A model generated the notes under the pieces. That model did no database searches. It was not told the DNA's origin and worked only from the letters and a program-made list of their open reading frames with translations. DNA of 64,000 nucleotides from an uncultured Candidatus Melainabacteria bacterium (GTDB lineage Bacteria > Cyanobacteriota > Vampirovibrionia > Gastranaerophilales > Gastranaerophilaceae). This document shows, piece after piece, positions 35,759-44,546 of the stretch (the first letter of the stretch is position 1; each line of letters starts with the position of its first letter). Made by a program: the position numbers and the translations under genes. The DNA lies in NCBI GenBank assembly GCA_934754505.1, contig CAKVIE010000001.1:62001-126000 (forward strand), read 5' to 3'.

Positions 35759-37384
35759 TTATACAGGTACATATACACGGTAAGTATCGCTTCTTCCGCC
35801 GACTGATTTGTAGATGTTAGATCTGTAATGGTCTGAAATTTCTCCGCCATTACCATCTGCTATTGCTACGTGACCGTATTTGCCTGCGGGAGTATTTGCA
35901 CCTGTTGCTTCCCAACATACAACCGCACCTGCCGGTAAATTAGCTAAATCAGCTGATGATGCGTATTCTCCTGTTACTTCTTTGAAAGCACCTTGAGAAA
36001 CCAAGTTATCCATGTTGTTTGCCCAATCGCAGCCGTTTCCGTGCAAGCTGACTCCGTATGCCATTTCAAATGTTCTGCTTACACCTGTTGCACAAAGGTT
36101 TTTTGTTTCACCGTATTTGCTTAACATTTGTTTCGCTGTATCGGCAAGTTCTTCGCCTGTTTTGCCCCAGCCTTGACCCGTGTAATATTTGTTAGCTGCT
36201 TTGCTGCCGCTTGAGCTTAATGTGTTGATATTTTCATTTGCTGCGGCATATACTTTAGTTTCTTCTATATAAGTTTTTGTATCTTCTGTTTTAACTGTTC
36301 CGTTATCATAGTATGTATAAGCTGTTTCAGAAGCTATTTGACCGTCAGCAGTGTATTTAATATGTTTGAGTACATTGCCGTTTGCATCAAGTTGGTCTTC
36401 CGACAAAACTGTTCCGTCTTGTGATTTCACGGTTGATGATACAACTTTGCCGTTTTCGTCAGTTTTAAATGTTTCAACGGTGTTGTTTGAGTGATTTGTT
36501 GCACTTTGCGGAACACCATCTTTGTTGTATTTTGTGGTTGTTGTTAAAGTTTTACTTCCGTCTGAACCGATTTGATATCTCAATTCCGAGTAAGAACCGT
36601 CAGCATTTTTCTGAATTTCGTAGCTTGCTTCACCTCTGACTGTGCCGTCCGGATTTAATGTTTTTGCGTGCGTGCGTTGACCTGTTTTAGCATCGTAATC
36701 CGCTTCGGTGATTGATTGAAGATTTCCTGCACTGTCATATCTTGATGTTGCAGCTCCGATTTTGTTGCCGTCTTTGTCATGCTTTAATTCTGTAAAAGTT
36801 CTTGTTCCGTCAGCATAAGTGTTTTCTTGAGAAGTCTTTACACCGTTCTCATATTTGTTTACAATGGTGCTGCCGTCAGCTTTTACGTATGTTCTTGAAA
36901 TGACGTTTCCGTTTTCATCTTTTTCAACAGTTGTTGATTTGAATTCTCCGCTTGAGAAATTTTTTGTCGTTATTCTGTTGAGATTTGAGTTTTCGTTATC
37001 GTCATCAACTGCATCTGCACTATTTCCCTTTCCGCTTGCAGAAGCTGCTTTTGCTGTTGTATCCGTATCAATATCTTTTAAGGCTTCTTCAACTGCGTTT
37101 TCAACAACAGAAACAAATGTTTCCATAGAGAAAACATCATCGCCTAAAAAATCTTTCATTTCGTTTTGTGAAATTTTACCGTCTTTACCTGCGATATCAT
37201 TCAAGATTTTGTCCAAACCTGTATCTTTGAATGCATTATCGCTATTGACGTTAAGTTCGGCAAAAATGCTTGCGGCATTACCCGTCAACTGAGTTGATTC
37301 GAGTTTTGACGTATCAGTATTATTTAATGCTTTTTTCAATTTCTCTAATTGAGAAGTTGATACATTTAAACCAAACTGTGCCAT
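35759..37384 (-). CDS. Modular protein: EF-hand/hairpin-repeat module plus CHAP/NlpC-like cysteine hydrolase
   Basis: 541 aa. Residues 1-380 are a close paralogue of the 33848 gene product, with residues 1-52 identical. They have the same EF-hand-like loop (DIAGKDGKISQNEMKDF), acidic linker and hairpin repeats. After residue 390 the sequence is unrelated to the sister. It has the features of a CHAP or NlpC/P60 fold: Cys431 in NLCATGVSRTFEMAYG, a Gly-Ala-Val-Val-Cys-Trp strand and His505 in GKYGHVAIADGNGGEISDH. Such domains cut peptide bonds in murein as amidases or endopeptidases. Again there is no Sec signal peptide. The pair looks like a tandem duplication followed by a catalytic-domain swap. 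Confidence 0.85.
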   Translation of the reverse strand: MAQFGLNVSTSQLEKLKKALNNTDTSKLESTQLTGNAASIFAELNVNSDNAFKDTGLDKILNDIAGKDGKISQNEMKDFLGDDVFSMETFVSVVENAVEEALKDIDTDTTAKAASASGKGNSADAVDDDNENSNLNRITTKNFSSGEFKSTTVEKDENGNVISRTYVKADGSTIVNKYENGVKTSQENTYADGTRTFTELKHDKDGNKIGAATSRYDSAGNLQSITEADYDAKTGQRTHAKTLNPDGTVRGEASYEIQKNADGSYSELRYQIGSDGSKTLTTTTKYNKDGVPQSATNHSNNTVETFKTDENGKVVSSTVKSQDGTVLSEDQLDANGNVLKHIKYTADGQIASETAYTYYDNGTVKTEDTKTYIEETKVYAAANENINTLSSSGSKAANKYYTGQGWGKTGEELADTAKQMLSKYGETKNLCATGVSRTFEMAYGVSLHGNGCDWANNMDNLVSQGAFKEVTGEYASSADLANLPAGAVVCWEATGANTPAGKYGHVAIADGNGGEISDHYRSNIYKSVGGRSDTYRVYVPV

Positions 37385-37429
37385 TAACTTACCCTTTCAC
37401 ATGTTCTTTATCGGCTTATTGTTTTGAAA

Positions 37430-37465
37430 ACTTTAAATATTTTTCGAAAATGTTACAAATTGTAA
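37430..37465 (-). promoter_or_regulatory. Shared promoter/operator, copy B
   Basis: On the minus strand TTGTAA (37453-37458), a 17-base spacer and TAAAGT (37430-37435). The palindrome is TTACA-AAT-TGTAA (37453-37465). About 115 bases upstream of the ATG align with copy A, including the AAAGGG ribosome-binding site. Confidence 0.5.
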
Positions 37466-37501
37466 ACCGTCAAAAGCATGTAGATTTAACCTTTTCGCCG
37501 A

Positions 37502-38707
37502 TTATTGTTCTGTTGAAAAAGTGTAATCGATTTCTCTGTTATATTTTGAATTTTGTTTCAAAATCGGTTTTTCAAAACCGTCGGTATTGATTGCGTTCGG
37601 GAAAAATTGCGGTTCTACGCAGAGTGATGAACGTTTTTCATATCTTTTACCTGATTTTCCGAGCGGTTGAGTTGATTTCCCGAGGTGATTTGCTGTGTAA
37701 AATTGAAATCCGGGGAGATTTGTTGAAACCTTCAAAACTATTCCTGTTTTTTCGGATTTAACTTTTGCGACGTTTATTAATTTTTTTCCGTCGTAGCCGT
37801 CAATTGCGTAATTTTGGTCAAAGCCTGCTCCGATTTTCAGCTGGTCATTTTCTATATTAATTTTTTCAGAAATTTTTGTTGGCTTTTTAAAGTCGAACGG
37901 AGTGTTTTCTGTTTTTGCAATTTCGCCTGTCGGAACGGCAATTTCACTGTTAATAGTGTATTTTGATGAGTTTGGAAGTTCAACAACGTGGTTTAATACA
38001 GAATTTTCTTCTGCATTTTCTTCTCCGTCAAGGTTGAAATACGAATGATTTGTTAAATTCAAAATCGTATCTTCGTTTGAAGTTGCCTCATAAATTATTT
38101 TTAATTCGTTTTTATCTGTGAGTTTGTATGTCACGGAAACCTTTACGTCTGCGGGATAACCGCCTTCACCGTCTTTTTTTGTATAAGTGAATTTAACTCC
38201 GTTTTCAACCAATTCAGGTTTCCAGTTTTTTATGTCAAAACCTTCCGAAGCTCCGTGACAGTGTGTTCTTCCGTTATCTTTGTTCTTTTCGAGGTTATAA
38301 GTTTTTCCGTTGATTTCAAATTTTCCGAAATCAATTTTATTTGCACAAGGTCCGATAGTTCCGCCGGCATGTCCTACGGGGAAGTCGGTATATTTTTCTG
38401 CCGAAGTGTAACCTTGAGCGACGTCAATGATTTTTCCGTTTTTGTCGGGAACTCTTATTGCGACAATAGTTGCACCGAGTGTCGATAAATCTGCACTCAT
38501 GCCGTTTTTATTTTCTATTGTGTATAAGTATGCTTTTTCGCCTGTTGATTTTACTGTTCCGAATTCTTGCATTTTTACTGTTCCCTCGTTGTTAAATTTT
38601 TCATATTTTTGTTTAAGCTGTACGAAAAATGTTTTTGCATCTTTTTTTTGAAAAACATTCGTATCAGCGTAAGCAATATGTTGAATATCTGCGTTAAAAT
38701 CTATCAT
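37502..38707 (-). CDS. galM: Aldose 1-epimerase (mutarotase) with N-terminal extension
   Basis: 401 aa. It interconverts alpha and beta anomers of hexoses. GalM motifs are LGATIVAIRVPDKNG, GGTIGPCANKI, RTHCHGASEGFD, LTNHSYFNLDG (catalytic His), GFDQNYAID and SLCVEPQFFPNAIN (catalytic Glu). The first 45 residues are not part of the usual domain. An internal ATG at 38572 (MQEFGTVKS) has a good ribosome-binding site (GAGGGA, nine bases upstream) and would give a normal-length enzyme, so two starts are possible. It begins two bases after the wecB stop and is probably co-transcribed with it. No signal peptide is visible. Confidence 0.9.
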   Translation of the reverse strand: MIDFNADIQHIAYADTNVFQKKDAKTFFVQLKQKYEKFNNEGTVKMQEFGTVKSTGEKAYLYTIENKNGMSADLSTLGATIVAIRVPDKNGKIIDVAQGYTSAEKYTDFPVGHAGGTIGPCANKIDFGKFEINGKTYNLEKNKDNGRTHCHGASEGFDIKNWKPELVENGVKFTYTKKDGEGGYPADVKVSVTYKLTDKNELKIIYEATSNEDTILNLTNHSYFNLDGEENAEENSVLNHVVELPNSSKYTINSEIAVPTGEIAKTENTPFDFKKPTKISEKINIENDQLKIGAGFDQNYAIDGYDGKKLINVAKVKSEKTGIVLKVSTNLPGFQFYTANHLGKSTQPLGKSGKRYEKRSSLCVEPQFFPNAINTDGFEKPILKQNSKYNREIDYTFSTEQ

Positions 38708-38709
38708 AA

Positions 38710-39819
38710 TTATTTAATCTTCTTTAAAATTTCTACAATTCTTGATGATGCTAAGCCGTCACCATAAGGATTTACGGCTTCTGCCATTTTTTTGTATTCT
38801 GCTTCGTCGTTTAAAAGTTTGTTTGCGGCATTGAAAATATCATCAGTTTCTACGCCGACAAGTTTTACTGTGCCATGCTCAACTGCTTCGGGACGTTCTG
38901 TCGTTTTTCTTAATACCAAAACGGGTTTTCCGAGCGATGGTGCTTCTTCTTGAACTCCACCCGAATCTGTCATAATCAATGTGCTGTATTTCATTAATGT
39001 TGAAAACGGTGCATAATCTTGCGGTTCCGTTAAAATAATTCTTTCTTTACCGCTTAAAAGTTCATGAACTGTATTTTTGATATTAGGATTTGGGTGAACA
39101 GGATAAATAACTTGAATATCGGGATTTGCATCAACTAATTTGCAAATTGCTGCACAAATGTTTTTTATAGGCTGTCCGAAATTTTCACGTCTGTGTGCCG
39201 TTACGAGAACGGTTCTTTTTGAGCTGTCGAGTCCTAAATGCGAAATATCAGCTTCTTTATTATTTACAATATATAAAAGTGCATCAATAACGGTATTTCC
39301 TGTTTTGTAGGCATGTGTCATCGGAATTTGAGCATTTTTTAAATTTTCCATAGACGTGTCTGTCGGTGCAAAATGGTATGTGCAAAGCGAATCTACGACT
39401 ACACGGTTTATTTCTTCCGGAAACGGATTGTATTTGTCGAAGGTTCTCAAACCTGCTTCAACGTGTCCTACGGGGATTTTGGCATAAAATGCAGATAAAC
39501 CTGCCGCCATAGAAGTCGTTGTATCTCCGTGAACAAGCACGATATCGGGATTAACCTGCTCAAAAACATCTTTCATTTTTAAAAGAACGTCAGATGTGAT
39601 TGACCATAAATTTTGATTAGCTTTCATTATATTGAGGTCAAAATCCGGTTTTATATCGAATAAATGCAGAACGGAGTCGAGCATTTCTCTATGCTGTGCC
39701 GTTACGCAGACTATGCTTTCCAAAACATCTGAATTTTTCTCGATTTCTTTTACGAGAGGTGCCATTTTTATTGCTTCGGGGCGTGTGCCGAATACCGTTA
39801 AAACTTTTATTTTGCTCAT
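38710..39819 (-). CDS. wecB: UDP-N-acetylglucosamine 2-epimerase (non-hydrolysing)
   Basis: 369 aa, standard length. It converts UDP-GlcNAc to UDP-ManNAc for surface polysaccharides. Visible motifs are VFGTRPEAIKMAPLV, CVTAQHREMLD, LVHGDTTTSMAAGLSAFY, VGHVEAGLRTFDKYNPFPEE, VTAHRRENFGQP, YPVHPNPN and MTDSGGVQEEAPSLGKPVLVLR. It is first in a two-gene unit with galM, which points to hexose and amino-sugar metabolism for envelope glycans. The ribosome-binding site is AAAAGG. Confidence 0.96.
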   Translation of the reverse strand: MSKIKVLTVFGTRPEAIKMAPLVKEIEKNSDVLESIVCVTAQHREMLDSVLHLFDIKPDFDLNIMKANQNLWSITSDVLLKMKDVFEQVNPDIVLVHGDTTTSMAAGLSAFYAKIPVGHVEAGLRTFDKYNPFPEEINRVVVDSLCTYHFAPTDTSMENLKNAQIPMTHAYKTGNTVIDALLYIVNNKEADISHLGLDSSKRTVLVTAHRRENFGQPIKNICAAICKLVDANPDIQVIYPVHPNPNIKNTVHELLSGKERIILTEPQDYAPFSTLMKYSTLIMTDSGGVQEEAPSLGKPVLVLRKTTERPEAVEHGTVKLVGVETDDIFNAANKLLNDEAEYKKMAEAVNPYGDGLASSRIVEILKKIK

Positions 39820-40003
39820 ATAAAACCTTTTTACCTGAAATCTTATTTTACAAGTATTGTAACATGTAAATATAATTATATATAAAATTGCAAATCATAT
39901 TTGCTTATAATATTATAATTGTAAATAAATGTTTCAAACTAACAAAAAAATTTGATTAGTTGTTTTAATGAAAAAAAACGACATGTGGTAAGGAAAGTTT
40001 TAT

Positions 40004-41566
40004 ATGAATTTGATTACAATTAATTCTGCGGCAATAACCAATCCTAAACAGGAATTGAAAACTAACAAAAAAGAGGAAGTTAAACGTCCCGAATTAAGGC
40101 AGAATGAAGAAGTTAAGGAACAAAGAGTTTCTTCAGATGTTGCTATGGCAACGCTTGGTATTCATAAATCACAGTCATTTGGCGGAAAAAAGAAGCCCGA
40201 TCCGATTAATCAATGGGTAAAAAATCTTCCTTTCGCAGATGAATTGTCACCGGAAGACAGACGTAACATTGCAAATGTTGTTCGTAAAAAAGATGAAGAA
40301 ACAGATTACATGAAGAAAATGATTCATTTAATCTGTAAAGAAATGGTTACTCCGACTGCCGTAAGTTCATTATGCAAACACGGTGTAATGAGTGATTATG
40401 CCAAAAATGATATAGATATTTATTATGATAAAGTTAAAGGTCAAGGCATGTCGATTGAAGATGCTTTCGTTCCGAAGCATGAATCACAAGCCGAAGGTCA
40501 AAAGGCTGCTCAACTCGGAGATGTTTTCAGAGTTGACGGACAAGAGCAAATTTATGTAAAAACCGATGAAGATGAATCAATTCAGTTGAAAATGGATGCA
40601 GAAACTTATTTGAAGTTGTATCCTCCTGTTGAAAGATTTGCATCTGCTCAAGGTGAAGCAGGTGATTGTTATTTGTTATCAACAATCAATTCCATTATGG
40701 AAAACCCTAAAGCAAGACCTGCTTTATATAACTGTTTTGAACAAATTGGCAATTCCGTAACATGTTCATTTCCGAACGGTACTGCAAAAGTGCTTTTCCC
40801 TAATTGCAAATTGCCTTATGAATCAGATTCCGTAAAATATGTTTCGGGTCCTGTGGGCATGCAAATGTTAGAACAAACTTACGGTGTTGAGTTTGAAGAA
40901 AAGAAATTCCAAGAATATGACCAAATTATGGACGAAGAGTTCAAAAAATTGGACAAACAACTTGAAAAATGGGAAAAGAAAAAACCGCAAGATAATTTAG
41001 CACTCAAAAAACAAAAAGAAACAAAAGCAAAAATTGCAAATTATCAAAAAGGTCAAGCATTGGTCGAAGCTGCAAAAGCTGATCCTCAACACAAATTGAC
41101 TTTCGTTTTGGACGATAATGACGATTTCGTAATGGGTAAATATGGTCCGATGATAGAAGATTGCGACAAACTTGACCCTGAATTCCAATACCCGTCTGAT
41201 TATTACAGAGGCGGTACAGGCGGATATATGAAAATTGCTGCAGAAACTTTGGGTTTTGAAGCTGAAACATTAGATTTTGTCGCTGATGAAGAAGAAATCG
41301 AAGATATCTTGATGAATTGTGATCCTAAAGATTATCTCTTTGGGGCAGGTACTCCCGCTGAAGAAGAAGGCGAAATGGAATCACCTCAAAACGTTTCATA
41401 CAGCATCTATTCTTCTCACGCATACAAACTTGTTCCATTCGATGATGAAAACGGCAAGAGAATGTTTAAGGTTACAAACCCGTGGAACCAAGCACATCAA
41501 ATTACAATGGATATAAATATGGTTAAAGAATTTTTCTCGGAGATTGCCATTGCTAAAGTTGTATAA
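40004..41566 (+). CDS. Calpain-like cysteine protease
   Basis: 520 aa. The three calpain (peptidase family C2) active-site elements are visible in order: Cys222 in SAQGEAGDCYLLSTINSIM, His472 in YSSHAYKLVPFDD and Asn492 in FKVTNPWNQ. The spacing of about 250 residues between Cys and His fits a calpain core. The first 70 residues are low-complexity, polar and Lys/Glu-rich, with no Sec signal. Residues 70-210 are helical. A Lys-rich coiled coil (about 300-350) is inserted between the two catalytic lobes. Bacterial calpain homologues are uncommon and mostly uncharacterised. It is monocistronic, with AAGGAAAG before the ATG and its own terminator. Confidence 0.82.
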   Translation: MNLITINSAAITNPKQELKTNKKEEVKRPELRQNEEVKEQRVSSDVAMATLGIHKSQSFGGKKKPDPINQWVKNLPFADELSPEDRRNIANVVRKKDEETDYMKKMIHLICKEMVTPTAVSSLCKHGVMSDYAKNDIDIYYDKVKGQGMSIEDAFVPKHESQAEGQKAAQLGDVFRVDGQEQIYVKTDEDESIQLKMDAETYLKLYPPVERFASAQGEAGDCYLLSTINSIMENPKARPALYNCFEQIGNSVTCSFPNGTAKVLFPNCKLPYESDSVKYVSGPVGMQMLEQTYGVEFEEKKFQEYDQIMDEEFKKLDKQLEKWEKKKPQDNLALKKQKETKAKIANYQKGQALVEAAKADPQHKLTFVLDDNDDFVMGKYGPMIEDCDKLDPEFQYPSDYYRGGTGGYMKIAAETLGFEAETLDFVADEEEIEDILMNCDPKDYLFGAGTPAEEEGEMESPQNVSYSIYSSHAYKLVPFDDENGKRMFKVTNPWNQAHQITMDINMVKEFFSEIAIAKVV

Positions 41567-41586
41567 CTAAGTTAAAAAACAAAAAG

Positions 41587-41612
41587 CTCCGCAGGTTATG
41601 CGGAGTTTTTTT
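41587..41612. terminator. Bidirectional terminator
   Basis: CTCCGCA and TGCGGAG around GGTTA, flanked by A-run and T-run. It lies between the convergent calpain and GH38 genes. Confidence 0.88.
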
Positions 41613-41622
41613 ATGAAAAATT

Positions 41623-44058
41623 TTACTCAAATTTGACTGTTTTAATTTCAAAAGGTTCAAAATACAAAATGCCGTTTGTCGGAAGATTTTTCTTTTCCTG
41701 TAAATCGGTTTCAAACAAAAGTTTTTTGCCGAATTTTAACTCAACAGCTTGTTTTGTATCCGAATAATTTACGGCTCTTAAGACAAGATTGTCGTCATCA
41801 GCCTGTTTTATTGCTGTAATTCTTATATTTTTATTGTCATTTTTGATAAAATCTTTGTTTCCTGTATTTCCGAAAATCAAAATCGGCGGATTAAATATTT
41901 TATCGCAAATTTCAAACAGTTCTTTCGGGTTTTGAACAAACGTTACTGCCGTAAAAGCCGTTTGTTCTCCTATCATTTGAAGTTCGGGCGTTTCTAACGG
42001 CGGACCCGCAGGCGTTCCTCTTGAAGAATTTTTCGGATTGGAAATAACTCCTGTTGCTCTTAACAACGTATAGCCGAAATTTTCCTCTGAAATTTCAACT
42101 TCTTTCATTCCGCCTGAAATTATTCCGACTCCGTTCGCAAATGCAAATCGGTTGACGGGCATGGTGTTTGTCTTGAGTTCCTTACCTCTCGGTGCCGGAA
42201 TTAGTTTTTGTATATCGTAATCAGGATTGAATTTTCTCTTTACAAGACCGAATAAGTCCTCGGAAACTGTTTCTCTGATTGGACAGCCTGTGTTGAACAT
42301 CATTTGAAGTTTGTGATTTTTTGATTTGTTTTCCCATTTCAAATTAAATGTTGCAAATTCGCTTTCAGAATTTAATCTTATTGTGATATAAATTTTGTGC
42401 CTTGGTGCAATTAATGAACGTCTTTTATCGGTTGATTTTTCGGGAATTTTGATTTCTGTTTCAATCAAAGCTTCCGCAAAAAGTTTTTTATTTGTGATTT
42501 TGACGGATTTTATTTTTGCAAAAATCGACTTGTCGTCTTTTAGCGGTCCAAAATTGTAGCTGTCACCAATATCTGCTGTATCTGTGATTTTTATAAAATT
42601 GTGATAAATTTTGTGATTTTTTTTGTCGGTAACAGAAATTTTATTATTTTTAATTTCAAATGATAAAAATTTGTTTTCTAAAGAATTTTTTGTTGTTTTT
42701 ATATCATTTGCCGCTGTAATATCGTTTTTTGTTATGTTTTGGGCGGAAAATGAGCCTGATTTTTTCAATTTAACCGCATAGGTGTAAATGTTCGTATAGT
42801 CCTCGGTTATTGGAATTTTGTTTATGTTGTATAAAATTTCTTCCGGAAATCCTTGCTTTTTATCGACAACAACTGATTTCAGCCATGACGGAAGTTTTTT
42901 GTCAGTTTGAATTTCGACAACTCCGCTAAAATCCGAATTTGAAAGATTTATCGCTGAAAAACCCTTATCGGAACTTAAATCCCTTATGCATCTTTTTGTT
43001 ATGCCGTCTGCGATTTCTTGAACTTTTTCTAATCTTGTCAAAACCTCTCGGCTGACTTTGTCTGTCGAACAGCCGTAAATGCTGTCGTGAGCGTGATTTT
43101 TAACAAGCATTTTGTAAGCGTAATTGAATTCTTTTTGTCTGTTTTTTTTGTTGAAAGCTGTTGAGTTTATTGCGGAAAACGTTTCAGCTTCCGAAAGTGA
43201 TTTTTCGCAGTTGAAATTAGCTTTTTTAATGTCATTTCTCGATGAATAAACACCTTGCAAAATGAAGTTTAGCGAATTGTCGAGAAATTCTCCCGTTACA
43301 ATTCTTCGGTTATTATTGTCGATAGATGAAAAATAATCGAAAGGACTACCGATTATTATTTCGTATTCACCCTCATATTTTTTATTTAATTTCTCAACCT
43401 GATTTTTGAGGTTATCACAGGCTTTCAAATGGTCGGCACCTATTGGTAAAAGAATGTATTCACCTGATTTTACGGCAATTTTGTCGATATATTTTTTCAA
43501 TAATTCTGCTTTTTTGTCAAAATCAAGGCCGCAATTTAAAAAATCATTGAAATAGCCTTGGATAAGGTAAGTTGTTTTTATTCCGTTCCAAAGCAAATCT
43601 GCGGGTAAATCTCCCAAACCTCGCCATAACACTGCATTATCAAGGTCGGCAGCTTTTAGAACAGAACTCATTGAAACGCAATGACCAAAGGTGTCCGAAA
43701 GGTATGCCAAAAATTCATTTTCGCCAAATTCTTCGGATTTATCAAGCCCTATTTTCAAATTTCTCAAAAGGCTTTCACCGCCTGTTAAAAACTGGTCGGC
43801 AGAACAGAAAAACGGTCCTATAAAAAGCCTTTTCCGCTTGATTAAATCTTTTACTAAACGAGTATTTTCGGGGTGAATTTCAAGATAATCCTCAAGTGCA
43901 GAAGTCTGCCCGTCAAAATAAAACGACGGTAACTCTCCGCTTTGCAGCTTGTTTAGAATATCATCAAAAACTTCAATTAACCTTAAACGAAATTCCTCGA
44001 ATTCTCTATACCACTCTCTGTCCCAGTGAGTGTGAACGTATGCGATTATTTTTTTCAT
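41623..44058 (-). CDS. GH38 alpha-mannosidase family glycosidase
   Basis: 811 aa. Glycoside hydrolase family 38 with HTHWDREWY at residues 9-17 (metal-binding His and Asp), YFDGQTSALEDYL, and FLAYLSDTFGHCVSM holding the catalytic Asp. RWKNHAHDSIYGCS-type motif appears as LVKNHAHDSIYGCSTDKVSREV. The long C-terminal beta region (SRGTPAGPP) is normal for the family. MngB-like bacterial members release mannose from mannosylglycerate or glycans. No signal peptide is visible, so cytoplasmic action on imported oligosaccharides is likely. No transporter is adjacent. Confidence 0.92.
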   Translation of the reverse strand: MKKIIAYVHTHWDREWYREFEEFRLRLIEVFDDILNKLQSGELPSFYFDGQTSALEDYLEIHPENTRLVKDLIKRKRLFIGPFFCSADQFLTGGESLLRNLKIGLDKSEEFGENEFLAYLSDTFGHCVSMSSVLKAADLDNAVLWRGLGDLPADLLWNGIKTTYLIQGYFNDFLNCGLDFDKKAELLKKYIDKIAVKSGEYILLPIGADHLKACDNLKNQVEKLNKKYEGEYEIIIGSPFDYFSSIDNNNRRIVTGEFLDNSLNFILQGVYSSRNDIKKANFNCEKSLSEAETFSAINSTAFNKKNRQKEFNYAYKMLVKNHAHDSIYGCSTDKVSREVLTRLEKVQEIADGITKRCIRDLSSDKGFSAINLSNSDFSGVVEIQTDKKLPSWLKSVVVDKKQGFPEEILYNINKIPITEDYTNIYTYAVKLKKSGSFSAQNITKNDITAANDIKTTKNSLENKFLSFEIKNNKISVTDKKNHKIYHNFIKITDTADIGDSYNFGPLKDDKSIFAKIKSVKITNKKLFAEALIETEIKIPEKSTDKRRSLIAPRHKIYITIRLNSESEFATFNLKWENKSKNHKLQMMFNTGCPIRETVSEDLFGLVKRKFNPDYDIQKLIPAPRGKELKTNTMPVNRFAFANGVGIISGGMKEVEISEENFGYTLLRATGVISNPKNSSRGTPAGPPLETPELQMIGEQTAFTAVTFVQNPKELFEICDKIFNPPILIFGNTGNKDFIKNDNKNIRITAIKQADDDNLVLRAVNYSDTKQAVELKFGKKLLFETDLQEKKNLPTNGILYFEPFEIKTVKFE

Positions 44059-44120
44059 TCTTTGATTATATTCTTTTTTTCAAAAAAATTCTATAACCCG
44101 ATGGTGTATTATTCTGTCGG

Positions 44121-44339
44121 TTAAATTTCTTTTTCTCTTTTGTAATTTCCGAGCAAAATGGTGATTTTATCACGGTATATAGCAAAGAAAATTCCTAAAC
44201 CTACCATAAATAATGTGTTGACCAAAACGAATTGGGTCATTTTTGTATTATCTTCAACTGTAAAGTGCAACATCATCAATGCACACAATACGGACAGTAC
44301 GCACCAAACGGCTACGAACAACGTCGTATTTTTCTTCAT
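44121..44339 (-). CDS. Small two-helix membrane protein
   Basis: 72 aa. Two hydrophobic helices (about residues 5-25 and 36-54) are separated by a short polar loop and followed by a basic tail (NYKREKEI). I do not recognise the family. It is supported as a real gene by CAGGAT upstream and a good promoter at 44460-44487. It lies upstream of the GH38 gene on the same strand. Confidence 0.6.
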   Translation of the reverse strand: MKKNTTLFVAVWCVLSVLCALMMLHFTVEDNTKMTQFVLVNTLFMVGLGIFFAIYRDKITILLGNYKREKEI

Positions 44340-44459
44340 AAAAATCCTGCTTTCTTCTTTTTCTGTTCTAAAAAATATAGATGCTCAATGCCGACTGCCA
44401 CGTCATGTGTCAGATGAAAAAGAATTAATATTTGCAAGCATAATGTTTATCATACTAAT

Positions 44460-44487
44460 ATTATAACATTAAGAATGAAACTTTCAA
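44460..44487 (-). promoter_or_regulatory. Strong sigma70-like promoter
   Basis: On the minus strand TTGAAA (44482-44487), a 16-base spacer and a perfect TATAAT (44460-44465). It points at the small membrane protein gene, with a leader of about 115 bases. Confidence 0.6.
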
Positions 44488-44546
44488 GTCCCCCCGATAA
44501 TTGAAAATTTTTATTTTTTACAAAAGTATTTATTTCACTTGAAAAA

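Noticed and set aside
33700..37480. GCATGTA words shared by the response-regulator region and both hydrolase promoters
   Set aside because: A 7-mer of this composition is expected several times by chance in 64 kb, so I do not propose a regulon from it.
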